64,000 nucleotides of DNA, taken from G963662675 sp963676845 (GTDB taxonomy: Bacteria; Bacteroidota; Bacteroidia; Bacteroidales; Prolixibacteraceae). Within the stretch, counting starts at the first letter, position 1. Each line of letters opens with the position of its first letter. Below the pieces are notes generated by a model, which did not search any database, was not told where the DNA came from, and worked only from the letters and a program-made list of their open reading frames with translations. Positions 35,768-44,114 of this stretch are shown one piece after another. A program made the translations under genes and the position numbers. The stretch covers positions 55,991 to 119,990 of the forward strand of contig CAXXKK010000004.1 of NCBI GenBank assembly GCA_963676845.2. The letters run 5' to 3'.

Positions 35768-36685
35768 ATGAAAAATGAGAAATTAAAATATTTTGGAGCG
35801 GCGTTACTGGCCATGTTCTTCTGGAGTTTTTCATTTGTTTGGTTCAAAGTTGCTTATCAAGCTTATGAACCATTAACTGTTGTTCTTGTAAGACTTGTGA
35901 TTTCAGCCTCCATCATGTTTATTTTTTCCAAGGTAATTGGAAAACTTAAATCCCTCCGGAAACAAGACCTGAAATGGATGATACTGCTCTCATTTTTTGA
36001 ACCCTTTCTCTATTTTATGGGTGAGAGTTTTGGATTGAAATACGTTTCTTCGACAGTGGCATCTGTCATTATTTCAACCGTTCCTCTGGTTACACCTCTG
36101 GCAGCATGGTATTTTTACAAAGAAAAACTTAGCTGGACGAACTTTGCAGGTCTTGTCATTTCCTTTCTGGGAGTTTCCATTGTTGTCCTCAACCGTTCAT
36201 TTAATTTTGAAGCCTCACCATTAGGCGTTTCTCTTGAGTTTGTTGCCGTGCTATCTACTATTGGCTATACCTTAATCTTAAAAAAACTAACCCGTCATTA
36301 CAATGGGTATACCATAATCAGCTATCAGAATCTGTTTGGCAGTCTTATGTTTTTGCCATTCTGGGGAATTTTTGAAGCAGAACAAAGCTTGCAAACCCCG
36401 TTTAATGCCGAAGCTTTCGCTGCAATTATCAAGCTGGCTGTTTTTGCATCAATTTTAGGATTTATATTTTTCACGTACAGCATTCGCCATATTGGCATTA
36501 ACAAATCGAACATGTTTATAAATTTAATCCCTGTTTTTGTAGCCGTATTATCATTCTTAATTTTGGGAGAAGAAATTAACGGGCAAAAGATACTTGGAAT
36601 TACAGTTGTAATCGCCGGTTTATTTTTAGCCCAACTAAAAAGACGAAAAAAGAAAAATGGAAACTATCCGGTATTTCAAGCCTGA
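35768..36685 (+). CDS. EamA/DMT-family membrane transporter
   Basis: The roughly 305-residue protein has ten predicted membrane segments in two EamA repeats, beginning FGAALLAMFFWSFSFVWFK, the repeat signature of drug/metabolite transporters. It ends in a basic tail (QLKRRKKKNGN). Substrate cannot be predicted; family members export metabolites or amino acids. The last 29 bases overlap the start of the YkgJ gene in another frame, so the two are coupled. Confidence 0.88.
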   Translation: MKNEKLKYFGAALLAMFFWSFSFVWFKVAYQAYEPLTVVLVRLVISASIMFIFSKVIGKLKSLRKQDLKWMILLSFFEPFLYFMGESFGLKYVSSTVASVIISTVPLVTPLAAWYFYKEKLSWTNFAGLVISFLGVSIVVLNRSFNFEASPLGVSLEFVAVLSTIGYTLILKKLTRHYNGYTIISYQNLFGSLMFLPFWGIFEAEQSLQTPFNAEAFAAIIKLAVFASILGFIFFTYSIRHIGINKSNMFINLIPVFVAVLSFLILGEEINGQKILGITVVIAGLFLAQLKRRKKKNGNYPVFQA

Positions 36686-37160
36686 GCAATTAAAGGAAAT
36701 GACAGCCAACCGCAAACAGGATTTCTCAATCTTGTTTCAAAAGCTGAAAAAGAAAAAGCCTAAAAATCTTGACACAATTGTGCATGCCTTACACGTAGAA
36801 GCTTTTAACCAGTTTGACTGCCTGGATTGTGCCAACTGCTGTTCCGGAATCAGCCCGATCATCATAGACAAGGATATTGACCGACTGGCAAAAAGTCAAC
36901 GCATGAAAGCAGTTGACTTTATTGATCAGTACCTGTACATTGATGACGATGGCGATTACGTTTTTCAGCAAACTCCCTGCCCTTTCCTCATGCCCGACAA
37001 TTATTGCTGTGTCTACGAAAACCGCCCTCGTGCCTGTCGTGAATATCCACATACCGACCGCACACGTTTCTATCAAATATTAAACCTGACAAAAAAGAAC
37101 TGCGAAGTCTGCCCCGTCGTTTTTTCAATTGTTGATGAACTCACAAAAATAGATTGGTAA
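36657..37160 (+). CDS. YkgJ-family cysteine cluster protein
   Basis: The 167-residue protein contains the YkgJ metal-binding pattern: CLDCANCCSG near residues 59-67, CPFLMPDNYCCVYENRPRAC in the middle and CEVCP at about 149. These cysteines are thought to bind zinc or an iron-sulfur cluster, and the function is unknown. It overlaps the end of the EamA gene. The start at 36657 gives a normal N-terminus (MELIR-like, here METIRYF). Confidence 0.87.
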   Translation: METIRYFKPEQLKEMTANRKQDFSILFQKLKKKKPKNLDTIVHALHVEAFNQFDCLDCANCCSGISPIIIDKDIDRLAKSQRMKAVDFIDQYLYIDDDGDYVFQQTPCPFLMPDNYCCVYENRPRACREYPHTDRTRFYQILNLTKKNCEVCPVVFSIVDELTKIDW

Positions 37161-37217
37161 AAAATCACCTTGAATAAGCCTGTATTTCATCTATTAAACC
37201 CATTTCATATGCCTTTT

Positions 37218-37481
37218 TTAGAGTTTCCAAACGCATATTCGATTTAGAAAAAGGCATGCATAATTGCGCTGGATCAACGAACCGTTAAACAGGTAATATT
37301 CAATTCTCTCAATGCCCTGTTCCGAATCAACCTTGCTCAATGCATAATCAACAAAGCGGGTCATTTCAAAAGAAGAGTTTGAAGTCAAATGCTCCATAAT
37401 AAAATCCACATCTTGTTTTGTGCCACGACATGCCTTATCAATAAAAACCTTCAACATTCCAGTGAAATTATTATTCATCAC
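37218..37481 (-). CDS. Small hypothetical protein, probably frameshifted near its 3' end
   Basis: The 87-residue ORF has no family I recognise. It starts with an ATG overlapping the hydrolase stop (ATGA), so it is the second gene of that pair. Its last residues (NRICVWKL) look unnatural. With one extra T in the T-run at 37241-37245 the frame would continue as SKSNMRLETLKKAYEMGL and stop at 37165-37167, giving about 105 residues with a normal amphipathic C-terminus. The extension is an inference from composition only. Confidence 0.55.
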   Translation of the reverse strand: MMNNNFTGMLKVFIDKACRGTKQDVDFIMEHLTSNSSFEMTRFVDYALSKVDSEQGIERIEYYLFNGSLIQRNYACLFLNRICVWKL

Positions 37482-38323
37482 TTTTCTTCTAAAAATTGAA
37501 TGATTTTTTCAGTCTGGTTAATAAGCACATGGCCCGTCCCCGGAATTACATCAGCTTTACAAATAAGAATGTGCTTTTTCATCCTCTCTGCTGTTTTTGC
37601 TGAATTATAAAAGCAATCCAACTCTCCGCCTAAAAACAAAGTTTTTGCCTCAACTTTTTTCAATTGACTCTCCGGGAAAATCGATAACACATCAGTCCTT
37701 GGTATAAAATTGTTTTTTATGAGCATAGCAAATTCCAAGGTTTTCTCATCAACAGGCAAATCCCGATAAACCAGTCTGTTCAATTTATTAAACCCCCACT
37801 GACCAGAAATTGATGTAAGAATTATCCAAAATACAGTTCCTAACTTAATCGGAGTAATGCCAGCTGTTGCCAATAGAATAAGCTTTTTCACTTTTTGGGG
37901 AAACTTAATAGCATAATCAAGTGCAATCCACCCGCCAAGCGAGCAACCTACCAGATAAATCGAATCAAGCTGAAAAAAACTTAAAACTTCACTTAACCAA
38001 TTTGCATAATTTTCACTATTAAAACCAAAGCGTTTTTCATCGCTCAATCCACATTCCCCCGGGATATCAATTACCAACACATGATAATACGATGATAATA
38101 CTTTTACATCTTCGCACCACATTGCTGAATTTGAACTTGATCCATGCAGTAAAACGACAGTTGGATTTGTTTTTTCACCACTTTCTACCACAAAAGCATT
38201 TCCATGCGAAGTATTAACATGAACCTGTTTTGAAGGTTGCACCCAGTTTTCTAAAAGGTTGCTGTAAAAATCGAGAATTTTCTGTCTCCCTTTTTCTGTC
38301 TTGTAAATTGATTTCATTGCCAA
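37478..38323 (-). CDS. Alpha/beta-fold hydrolase
   Basis: The 281-residue protein has the alpha/beta hydrolase elements: oxyanion segment VVLLHGSSSNSAMW near residue 60, nucleophile elbow VGCSLGGW (Ser) near 130, acid in FLGGELDCFY and catalytic His in GTGHVLI near 265. No signal peptide is seen, so it is cytoplasmic. The substrate is unknown. An FNR/CRP-like dyad lies 51-64 bases upstream of its start, next to the Crp/Fnr gene. Confidence 0.85.
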   Translation of the reverse strand: MAMKSIYKTEKGRQKILDFYSNLLENWVQPSKQVHVNTSHGNAFVVESGEKTNPTVVLLHGSSSNSAMWCEDVKVLSSYYHVLVIDIPGECGLSDEKRFGFNSENYANWLSEVLSFFQLDSIYLVGCSLGGWIALDYAIKFPQKVKKLILLATAGITPIKLGTVFWIILTSISGQWGFNKLNRLVYRDLPVDEKTLEFAMLIKNNFIPRTDVLSIFPESQLKKVEAKTLFLGGELDCFYNSAKTAERMKKHILICKADVIPGTGHVLINQTEKIIQFLEEK

Positions 38324-38373
38324 ATGATTATATTTTCTTTTGGCAAAGAACAGGAAACAGACCGGCTGTTTTT

Positions 38374-38387
38374 TTGACTTAAATCAA
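38374..38387 (-). promoter_or_regulatory. Possible FNR/CRP-type operator
   Basis: TTGAC-TTAA-ATCAA differs from the FNR consensus TTGATnnnnATCAA at one base. It lies between the hydrolase start and the end of the Crp/Fnr gene. The region is AT-rich, so chance occurrence is possible. Confidence 0.3.
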
Positions 38388-38392
38388 AAAAA

Positions 38393-38950
38393 TCAACTTT
38401 TTCTAATTCGGCTTAAGGTTTCCTGAGACACACCAATAATAGAGGCTATATGACCCAATTTGGCCCTTTTTACAACCTCGGGAGCAATGGAGCAGAAATA
38501 CTCATATTTACCTTTCGCATCTAATTGTCCAAGAGCTTTGGAATGTATATCAATTTTGGCAAACTCCTGCCCCATCATTAGATTCGTGAAATTCATCATT
38601 TCAGGATAAAGAGCTAGTTTTTCACTATTCGATCGTGTTATACTTATCACCTCTACATCCTCAAGAGCCTGCAAATATTCGCTGGTTAAGCTGTCTTGTG
38701 CATAACTCTGCAACGATGTAAAAATATCATCTTCGGTATGAACCCAACTGGTAATTTCTTTTCCGTTATATAGGTGGTATTTTCTAACCATACCTTTTTT
38801 CAGAAACCAAATTTTATAACAATGCTGTCCTTGCGACAAAATGTGGTCATTCTTTTTAAAATATTCAATCTCAGCAAGACGTTCGATCTCCATTTTCGTT
38901 TTCTCTTCCAAACGAACATATCGCTCTATAAAATTGAATAATTCCTGCAT
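38393..38950 (-). CDS. Crp/Fnr-family transcriptional regulator
   Basis: The 185-residue protein has an N-terminal cyclic-nucleotide-binding-like beta roll (ILSQGQHCYKIWFLKKGMVRKY, residues about 37-60) and a short C-terminal helix-turn-helix (GHIASIIGVSQETLSRIR). The cysteine cluster of oxygen-sensing FNR is absent, so the effector is unknown. It is divergent from nudC with a gap of about 160 bases to the nudC start, and precedes the hydrolase on the same strand. Confidence 0.88.
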   Translation of the reverse strand: MQELFNFIERYVRLEEKTKMEIERLAEIEYFKKNDHILSQGQHCYKIWFLKKGMVRKYHLYNGKEITSWVHTEDDIFTSLQSYAQDSLTSEYLQALEDVEVISITRSNSEKLALYPEMMNFTNLMMGQEFAKIDIHSKALGQLDAKGKYEYFCSIAPEVVKRAKLGHIASIIGVSQETLSRIRKS

Positions 38951-39074
38951 TTTGTTTCATTTAACAGTTCTTCATAAAAGTAGAAAAGAATGATCAAATA
39001 TGACGCATTCTTTCTTTTCCATTAAGAAGATATCCCTGAAAAGAACAAATTCACAGATACTGACAATTACCCAT

Positions 39075-39082
39075 TACCTTTG
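39075..39082 (+). promoter_or_regulatory. Promoter -7 box of nudC
   Basis: TACCTTTG matches TAnnTTTG and gives a leader of about 22 nt before the ATG at 39111. Confidence 0.5.
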
Positions 39083-39110
39083 CAAGGTTTTCAAAACAAA
39101 CATTTTCATT

Positions 39111-39944
39111 ATGATTCAGGATATCTACCCACATCGCCTTGACAATAATTTTCTTACTCATACTGAAATAAAGGAAACAGATCATGTCATCCATTTCAAG
39201 GAAAATTCAATCCTACTAAAAACGAATGGCAATGATTTGGAGATTCCCCGAAAAAAAGATTTCCAAGGAATTAAAAACAGTACAAAAAAGACATTCCTAT
39301 TTAGCATGAATGATGTTGACTGTTTTCTGATTTGGGATGAATTAGAAGCGAATGATCATGATCTTGTTTTTAATGAAATTAATTTTTTCAGGTTAGCCGA
39401 GCAACGTGAGATTGCCTGGACGAGCCTGGTTGCTTTTCATTTGAGAAACTGGTATGAACAAAATAAGTTCTGTGGAAAATGTGGAACAAAAACCGAACAC
39501 AAAAAGGATGAAAGAGCCATTATCTGTCCAAATTGTAAAAACACAATATACCCTCAAATATCACCGGCAATTATTGTAGCCATTGTTTGTAAGGATAAAT
39601 TATTACTTGCCCGAAACTCAAAATTCCCCGGCAGCTGGTATTCTTTAGTTGCCGGTTATGTTGATGTTGGTGAAACATTAACAGAAACCGTAATCCGTGA
39701 AGTTAAAGAAGAAGTTGGACTAGATATAAAAAATATTCGCTATTACAAAAGTCAGCCATGGCCGTTATCCGGTTCCATGATGGTTGGTTTCATTGCAGAA
39801 GCAAATGACAATCAATCTATTCAAATCGACAATAAAGAGATTGCTGAAGCCGCATGGTTCTCACGTAGCGAACTTCCGGAACATCCCTCAAACATAAGCA
39901 TTGCAGGTGAAATGATTGAGATGTTTAAACAAGGAAAACTTTAA
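39111..39944 (+). CDS. nudC: NAD(+) diphosphatase / NAD-RNA decapping hydrolase NudC
   Basis: NudC hydrolyses NADH to NMNH and AMP and removes NAD caps from RNA. The roughly 277-residue protein has an N-terminal domain, a four-cysteine zinc ribbon (CGKCG and CPNC around 118-141), and the Nudix box GYVDVGETLTE...REVKEEVG. The NudC-specific SQPWPLSGSMM follows it. The start at 39111 is chosen because the promoter box lies at 39075; the frame is open from 39000 but the extra residues are not family-like. It is followed by the phased repeat array. Confidence 0.93.
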   Translation: MIQDIYPHRLDNNFLTHTEIKETDHVIHFKENSILLKTNGNDLEIPRKKDFQGIKNSTKKTFLFSMNDVDCFLIWDELEANDHDLVFNEINFFRLAEQREIAWTSLVAFHLRNWYEQNKFCGKCGTKTEHKKDERAIICPNCKNTIYPQISPAIIVAIVCKDKLLLARNSKFPGSWYSLVAGYVDVGETLTETVIREVKEEVGLDIKNIRYYKSQPWPLSGSMMVGFIAEANDNQSIQIDNKEIAEAAWFSRSELPEHPSNISIAGEMIEMFKQGKL

Positions 39945-39967
39945 ACGTAAGTACTGAAAAACAATAC

Positions 39968-40201
39968 CTTGCAGCGCATTAAAACGCCTTGCGTTGTTTT
40001 GATCCATCTTGCATGATTTTTTTACATTCTTGCGCTGCAAGACGAAGAAAAATACCGCAAGATTTCAAAAAAACGTCTCAAGATCAGAATAAAAGATGCA
40101 AGGTCATAAAAAAGCCTGCAAGAAAAGATAAAATTGCTGCAAGGGTTCAAAAAAACCTACAGTGCCTCATAAAAAGCATACAAGAGGTTGATTTATCTTG
40201 A
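39968..40201. repeat. Helically phased inverted array of CTTGC / GCAAG units
   Basis: Four CTTGC pentamers start at 39968, 39988, 40008 and 40029. GCAAG (once TCAAG) follows at 40037, 40057, 40078, 40098, 40118 and 40139, with degenerate copies near 40159 and 40180 and a final CTTGA at 40197. Every step is 20 or 21 bases, two helical turns. Orientation flips at a central TCTTGC-GCT-GCAAGA hairpin. T-runs lie between the left units and A-runs between the right units, so DNA should be curved, and the two arms can also pair as one long imperfect stem. It sits between the convergent nudC and DsrE genes. Function is unknown. Confidence 0.85.
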
Positions 40202-40204
40202 TAT

Positions 40205-40552
40205 TTACAAAGTAATAACTTTATCAGCCATCTTCTGTAATTCCAGAATATCAATCATCGTTCCTGGAATACCTGCCTCTACTTTATCCATTAAATTAAA
40301 ATGATTTAGGCAGGTTTTGCAGGCTATAAGCTTTACTCCTTTTTTCTCAATTTCCTTGATATTTTCAAGTGCCGGAGAACCTGTACATATTAACTTCACT
40401 CCACTATTATAAAAAGCAATAAACCTGGGAAGTTCCACTTCTTCATTAATCAAACTCAGGTAATTTGCAACCAACTTTAATCCTAACTCATCATCCCCGG
40501 AGCCCATTCCATTGTGCGTAATCTGTATCAATCTGTTTTTGAATTTACTCAT
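40205..40552 (-). CDS. DsrE-family protein (YedF C-terminal-like)
   Basis: The 115-residue protein has the DsrE/DsrF-like fold with a conserved cysteine segment ACKTCLNHFN near residue 78, as in the C-terminal domain of YedF. The family handles sulfane sulfur or selenium; here the TusA-like N-terminal half of YedF is absent. Its 3' end touches the phased repeat array. The upstream DUF5362 gene is 18 bases away on the same strand, so the two may be cotranscribed. Confidence 0.82.
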   Translation of the reverse strand: MSKFKNRLIQITHNGMGSGDDELGLKLVANYLSLINEEVELPRFIAFYNSGVKLICTGSPALENIKEIEKKGVKLIACKTCLNHFNLMDKVEAGIPGTMIDILELQKMADKVITL

Positions 40553-40570
40553 TGTATACTAACCTATAAA

Positions 40571-41083
40571 TTAAACTTGTGTGCCTACAAAATTTGAAAA
40601 GCCGGTAAATAATCCCGCAGTAAATAACCCGACAAACAAAAGAATGTAGATACACAAAAATACAATCGTTAAAATTCCTATAAAACGGTAATGTGCTTTC
40701 AGGTTTAGAAAAGCATTGCTTAACTTATTTTGGTCATTTAACCGTAAAGCCTGCCTTATACCTGATGAAAAACGATAAAGGTACAATATGGGAAGAAAAT
40801 AAACGATGCCAATTACAAGATAAATCAACCCAAACAAAAAAGAAGGGAATGGCATAAAATTGTCACCAGTAGGGAGAAAAGACATAACCATTGTCGCAAA
40901 AAAACCACCTACAATAATAAGAGCTGTAAATATAAAACCCAATATCGCGAGAAAATTGCTCCATTTTCCTGTCTTATTGAGATTTGTCTTTATTTCTGGT
41001 GTCAATACCAGCATTTCATTCCCTGAGTTTACTTGATTTGTTTCAACAGAAGGTTGATTGTTTTTTTGATCCTCCATATCCAT
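40571..41083 (-). CDS. DUF5362 membrane protein
   Basis: The protein is about 170 residues, with a polar N-terminal 40 residues and then four hydrophobic segments (FLAILGFIFTALIIVGGFF, FLFGLIYLVIGIVYFLPILY, a third weak one, FIGILTIVFLCIYILLFVG). The function is unknown. I chose the ATG at 41083 (MDMEDQKNN); the frame stays open to 41161, but that part encodes an unlikely extra hydrophobic stretch. Confidence 0.7.
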   Translation of the reverse strand: MDMEDQKNNQPSVETNQVNSGNEMLVLTPEIKTNLNKTGKWSNFLAILGFIFTALIIVGGFFATMVMSFLPTGDNFMPFPSFLFGLIYLVIGIVYFLPILYLYRFSSGIRQALRLNDQNKLSNAFLNLKAHYRFIGILTIVFLCIYILLFVGLFTAGLFTGFSNFVGTQV

Positions 41084-41271
41084 AATTATTAGTTTTATTA
41101 AAATTTTTAAAACCATACAATTTAACAAAAACCAAATTGATTTATTCAACTTAATCAACATTATTGAGTCCTGAATTATCTCTTTTGAAAAATATTAAGA
41201 ATCTCTAATGTTACTCATGAATATTTATCCACTTTTCGATCCTCTTTAGGCTATCTATCAAAATAAAAAAA

Positions 41272-41279
41272 TAACTTTG
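41272..41279 (+). promoter_or_regulatory. Promoter -7 box of porQ
   Basis: TAACTTTG matches TAnnTTTG, 20 bases before the porQ ATG. Confidence 0.5.
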
Positions 41280-41299
41280 GCGTTAAGTGTAAAAACCGT

Positions 41300-42340
41300 A
41301 TGAATATTCGGATGAAACTCAAACAACTATACATTTTCCTGTTCCTGTTTATCTCGATAAATGCCAGTGCCCAAATTGGTGGCGAGTCTACTTATGAATT
41401 TCTGAACCTGGTAAATTCTGCCCGTATGGGAGCTTTAGGAGGAAATCAGATTGCCATTAATGACTCAACCGACCTAAACGTAGCATACAACAATCCCGCT
41501 TTGCTTAGTCCCCAAATGCACAATATGGCATTGATGAATTATGTGAGTTACTTTAGTGACATTCAATATGGATATGCTGCTTATGCTCATAATTTTGATA
41601 GTCTGGGTACAATTGGATTTGGAATCCACTATATCAACTATGGTAATTTTATTTATGCTGAAGAAAATGGATCAAAGAACGGGACCTTTAATGCTGCAGA
41701 ATATTCCTTCAATATAAATTATGCACGAAAAATCGGACGTTTTCAAGTGGGGGCAACCCTGAAACCTATCCTTTCGGCATTTGAATCATACCAATCATTT
41801 GGAATTGCTTTGGATTTGGGAATGAACCTGGAATCTAAAAATAAATTGACAAACTATTCTTTGGTCATCCGGAATATAGGGACACAAATAACAACTTATT
41901 ACGACAATGGTGACCGGGAAGACATTCCAATAGATGTACAACTAGGTTTTTCCAAAATAATGGAACATGCTCCATTCCGGTTATATGCGACAATGCAACA
42001 TTTACAAAAATGGCAACTGGGAAAATCCGAGGAACAAGAGGTTGGTTATGAAACCGTACAAGTTGAAGACAGCTTTTCAAAAACTTTTTTGCGACATATG
42101 GTCTTCGGACTGGAGTTAATCCCTTCTCAAAATTTCACAATCCGTGCAGGATACAACTATCAACGCAGACAAGAATTAATGTTTGATGATAAAACTTCAA
42201 CTGTTGGGTTTTCCTGGGGATTTGGAGTAAAAATAAAACGATTCCATTTCGACTACGGATCAGCTCGCTATCATCTGGCAGGAAGCAGCAATCACTTTTC
42301 ACTTTCTATAAAATTGGGAGAAGGATTAGTGAGCCGATAG
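41300..42340 (+). CDS. porQ: Type IX secretion system protein PorQ
   Basis: PorQ is an outer-membrane beta-barrel of the type IX secretion system, part of the PorQ-PorU-PorV-PorZ attachment complex. The 346-residue protein has a signal peptide (about 1-25, ending SAQ), the start motif GGESTYEFLNLVNSARMGALGG typical of PorV/PorQ relatives, and regularly alternating beta strands to the end. Its presence implies that the cell exports CTD-tagged proteins. No other T9SS gene is in the window. Confidence 0.92.
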   Translation: MNIRMKLKQLYIFLFLFISINASAQIGGESTYEFLNLVNSARMGALGGNQIAINDSTDLNVAYNNPALLSPQMHNMALMNYVSYFSDIQYGYAAYAHNFDSLGTIGFGIHYINYGNFIYAEENGSKNGTFNAAEYSFNINYARKIGRFQVGATLKPILSAFESYQSFGIALDLGMNLESKNKLTNYSLVIRNIGTQITTYYDNGDREDIPIDVQLGFSKIMEHAPFRLYATMQHLQKWQLGKSEEQEVGYETVQVEDSFSKTFLRHMVFGLELIPSQNFTIRAGYNYQRRQELMFDDKTSTVGFSWGFGVKIKRFHFDYGSARYHLAGSSNHFSLSIKLGEGLVSR

Positions 42341-42385
42341 ATTTTATACCTCAAAGAAGTTTATTTCCGAATATCTCAAAAACAA

Positions 42386-42393
42386 TATCTTTG
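42386..42393 (+). promoter_or_regulatory. Promoter -7 box of cmk
   Basis: TATCTTTG matches TAnnTTTG, but its last base is only 6 bases before the cmk ATG. The messenger should be leaderless or nearly so. Confidence 0.5.
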
Positions 42394-42398
42394 CTCAT

Positions 42399-43103
42399 AT
42401 GAACCAGACAGAAACTAAAAAAATCATCATTGCGATTGATGGGCATTCCTCTTGTGGGAAAAGTACTGTTGCAAAACAAGTAGCAAAAAAACTGGGCTAT
42501 ATATATTTAGACAGTGGTGCAATGTACAGATCTGTAACCTTATTTGCATTACGCAACGGACTTGCTGCAAATGGAGAAGTAGATGAAAAAGCTTTAATCA
42601 ATCGGTTAAATGAAATAAATATCGACTTCAGGTATAATGCAGAAACGGAACAAAATGAAACATACCTCAACGATGAGAATGTAGAAGAAGAAATACGACA
42701 ACTACCTGTATCATCACATGTAAGTCCGGTTGCAACAATTCGTGATGTTCGTATGGAGATGGTGAAACAGCAACAGGAAATGGGGAAGAATAAAGGAATT
42801 GTAATGGATGGACGAGATATTGGAACCGTTGTTTTTCCAAATGCTGAACTCAAAATATTCATGACTGCAAGTCCTGAAGTACGGGCACAACGCCGCTACG
42901 ATGAATTGACAGGGAAAGGCCAAAAGGTAAGTTTTGAGGACATTTTACACAATGTAAAGGAACGCGACCGCATTGATTCAAGCAGGAAAGCCAGCCCATT
43001 AAAACAAGCTGATGACGCGTTGATTCTTGAGAACAGTTACCTTACCCGAGAAGAACAACTGGACTGGGTTCTGAAAAAAGTAAAAACAATAGTTAAAGAA
43101 TAG
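42399..43103 (+). CDS. cmk: Cytidylate kinase
   Basis: CMP kinase phosphorylates CMP and dCMP. The 234-residue protein has the P-loop DGHSSCGKST at about residue 14, LDSGAMYRSVT, and the DGRDIGTVVFP signature near 140, with RRYDELTGKG in the lid. Full length. No alternative start exists between the promoter box and the P-loop. A separate, divergent cytidylate kinase-like gene is at 59.1 kb. Confidence 0.97.
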   Translation: MNQTETKKIIIAIDGHSSCGKSTVAKQVAKKLGYIYLDSGAMYRSVTLFALRNGLAANGEVDEKALINRLNEINIDFRYNAETEQNETYLNDENVEEEIRQLPVSSHVSPVATIRDVRMEMVKQQQEMGKNKGIVMDGRDIGTVVFPNAELKIFMTASPEVRAQRRYDELTGKGQKVSFEDILHNVKERDRIDSSRKASPLKQADDALILENSYLTREEQLDWVLKKVKTIVKE

Positions 43104-43177
43104 ACGTTTGGGTTTCAGGGTTCAAATTTCAGATTAACGATCTTGGCTCTTGACTCCTGTTTCTATAATCTAAAAAG

Positions 43178-44026
43178 ATGAAAGTTGAGATAGATCAAAA
43201 ATCGGGTTTTTGCTTTGGTGTAGTAAATGCCATCGGAAAGGCAGAGAAGTTTTTAAAAGAAGGGGAACTTTATTGTTTGGGAGACATTGTTCATAATGGA
43301 ATGGAAATAGAACGCCTTGAAAAACTTGGTTTAAAAACAATTGATCATGAAACTTACTTCACGCTAAAAAATTGCCGTGTTTTGCTTCGTGCTCATGGCG
43401 AACCTCCTTCAACTTACGAATACGCAAAAGCTAATAATATTGACTTGATAGACGCAACCTGCCCGGTTGTTTTAAAGCTCCAGGAAAGAATTAAAAAAGC
43501 TCACGAACAAATGCTTGATGAAAACGGGCAAATCATCATTTTTGGGCAAAAAGGACATGCCGAGGTAATCGGACTTGATGGACAAACAAAAAATCAATCT
43601 ATCATTATTGAAAATGAAGATGACCTTGCTCAAATAGACCCTAACAAACCAGGTTGGATCTTTTCTCAAACCACAAAGTCAATAGATGAATTTCATCGGC
43701 TCACAAAACGGATCAAAGCAAAAAATCAAAAAGAACTGGTAATTAAAGATACCATATGTCGTCAGGTTGCCAACCGTGTACCCCGCCTAAAAGAATTTGC
43801 AAAACAACATGATACAATAGTTTTTGTTGGAGGGCAAAAAAGCTCCAACGCAAAACTATTATTTGGTGTTTGTAAAGAAACAAATACGAATAGTCATTTT
43901 ATTTCTTCAAAAGATGACTTAGATTTGAATTGGTTTAAAAACTCAAAAAGTGTTGGAATAAGTGGAGCAACCTCAACTCCTCACTGGTTAATGGAAGAAA
44001 TTGCTGCCATTATTCATGAAGTTTAA
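43178..44026 (+). CDS. ispH: 4-hydroxy-3-methylbut-2-enyl diphosphate reductase
   Basis: IspH is the last enzyme of the MEP isoprenoid pathway and carries an iron-sulfur cluster. The 282-residue protein shows the three cluster cysteines in SGFCFGV (residue 12), DATCPVV and DTICRQV, together with GDIVHN, AHGEPP and the C-terminal SGATSTPHWL. It follows cmk by 74 bases and may be read with it. Confidence 0.96.
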   Translation: MKVEIDQKSGFCFGVVNAIGKAEKFLKEGELYCLGDIVHNGMEIERLEKLGLKTIDHETYFTLKNCRVLLRAHGEPPSTYEYAKANNIDLIDATCPVVLKLQERIKKAHEQMLDENGQIIIFGQKGHAEVIGLDGQTKNQSIIIENEDDLAQIDPNKPGWIFSQTTKSIDEFHRLTKRIKAKNQKELVIKDTICRQVANRVPRLKEFAKQHDTIVFVGGQKSSNAKLLFGVCKETNTNSHFISSKDDLDLNWFKNSKSVGISGATSTPHWLMEEIAAIIHEV

Positions 44027-44114
44027 ATTAAGCTTGATTGATTTTCATCACTTTGTCTGAGCTATACCAAAAACTCGAATTTTCTTTGTATCGGTTTTAT
44101 AAACAAATAGAGAA

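Noticed and set aside
39000..39110. N-terminal extension of NudC by 37 residues
   Set aside because: The promoter box at 39075-39082 lies inside it and the residues do not fit the family.
39968..40201. CRISPR array
   Set aside because: The repeated unit is only five bases plus A/T-runs, intervals are 15-16 bases, and the orientation reverses in the middle. No cas gene is near.
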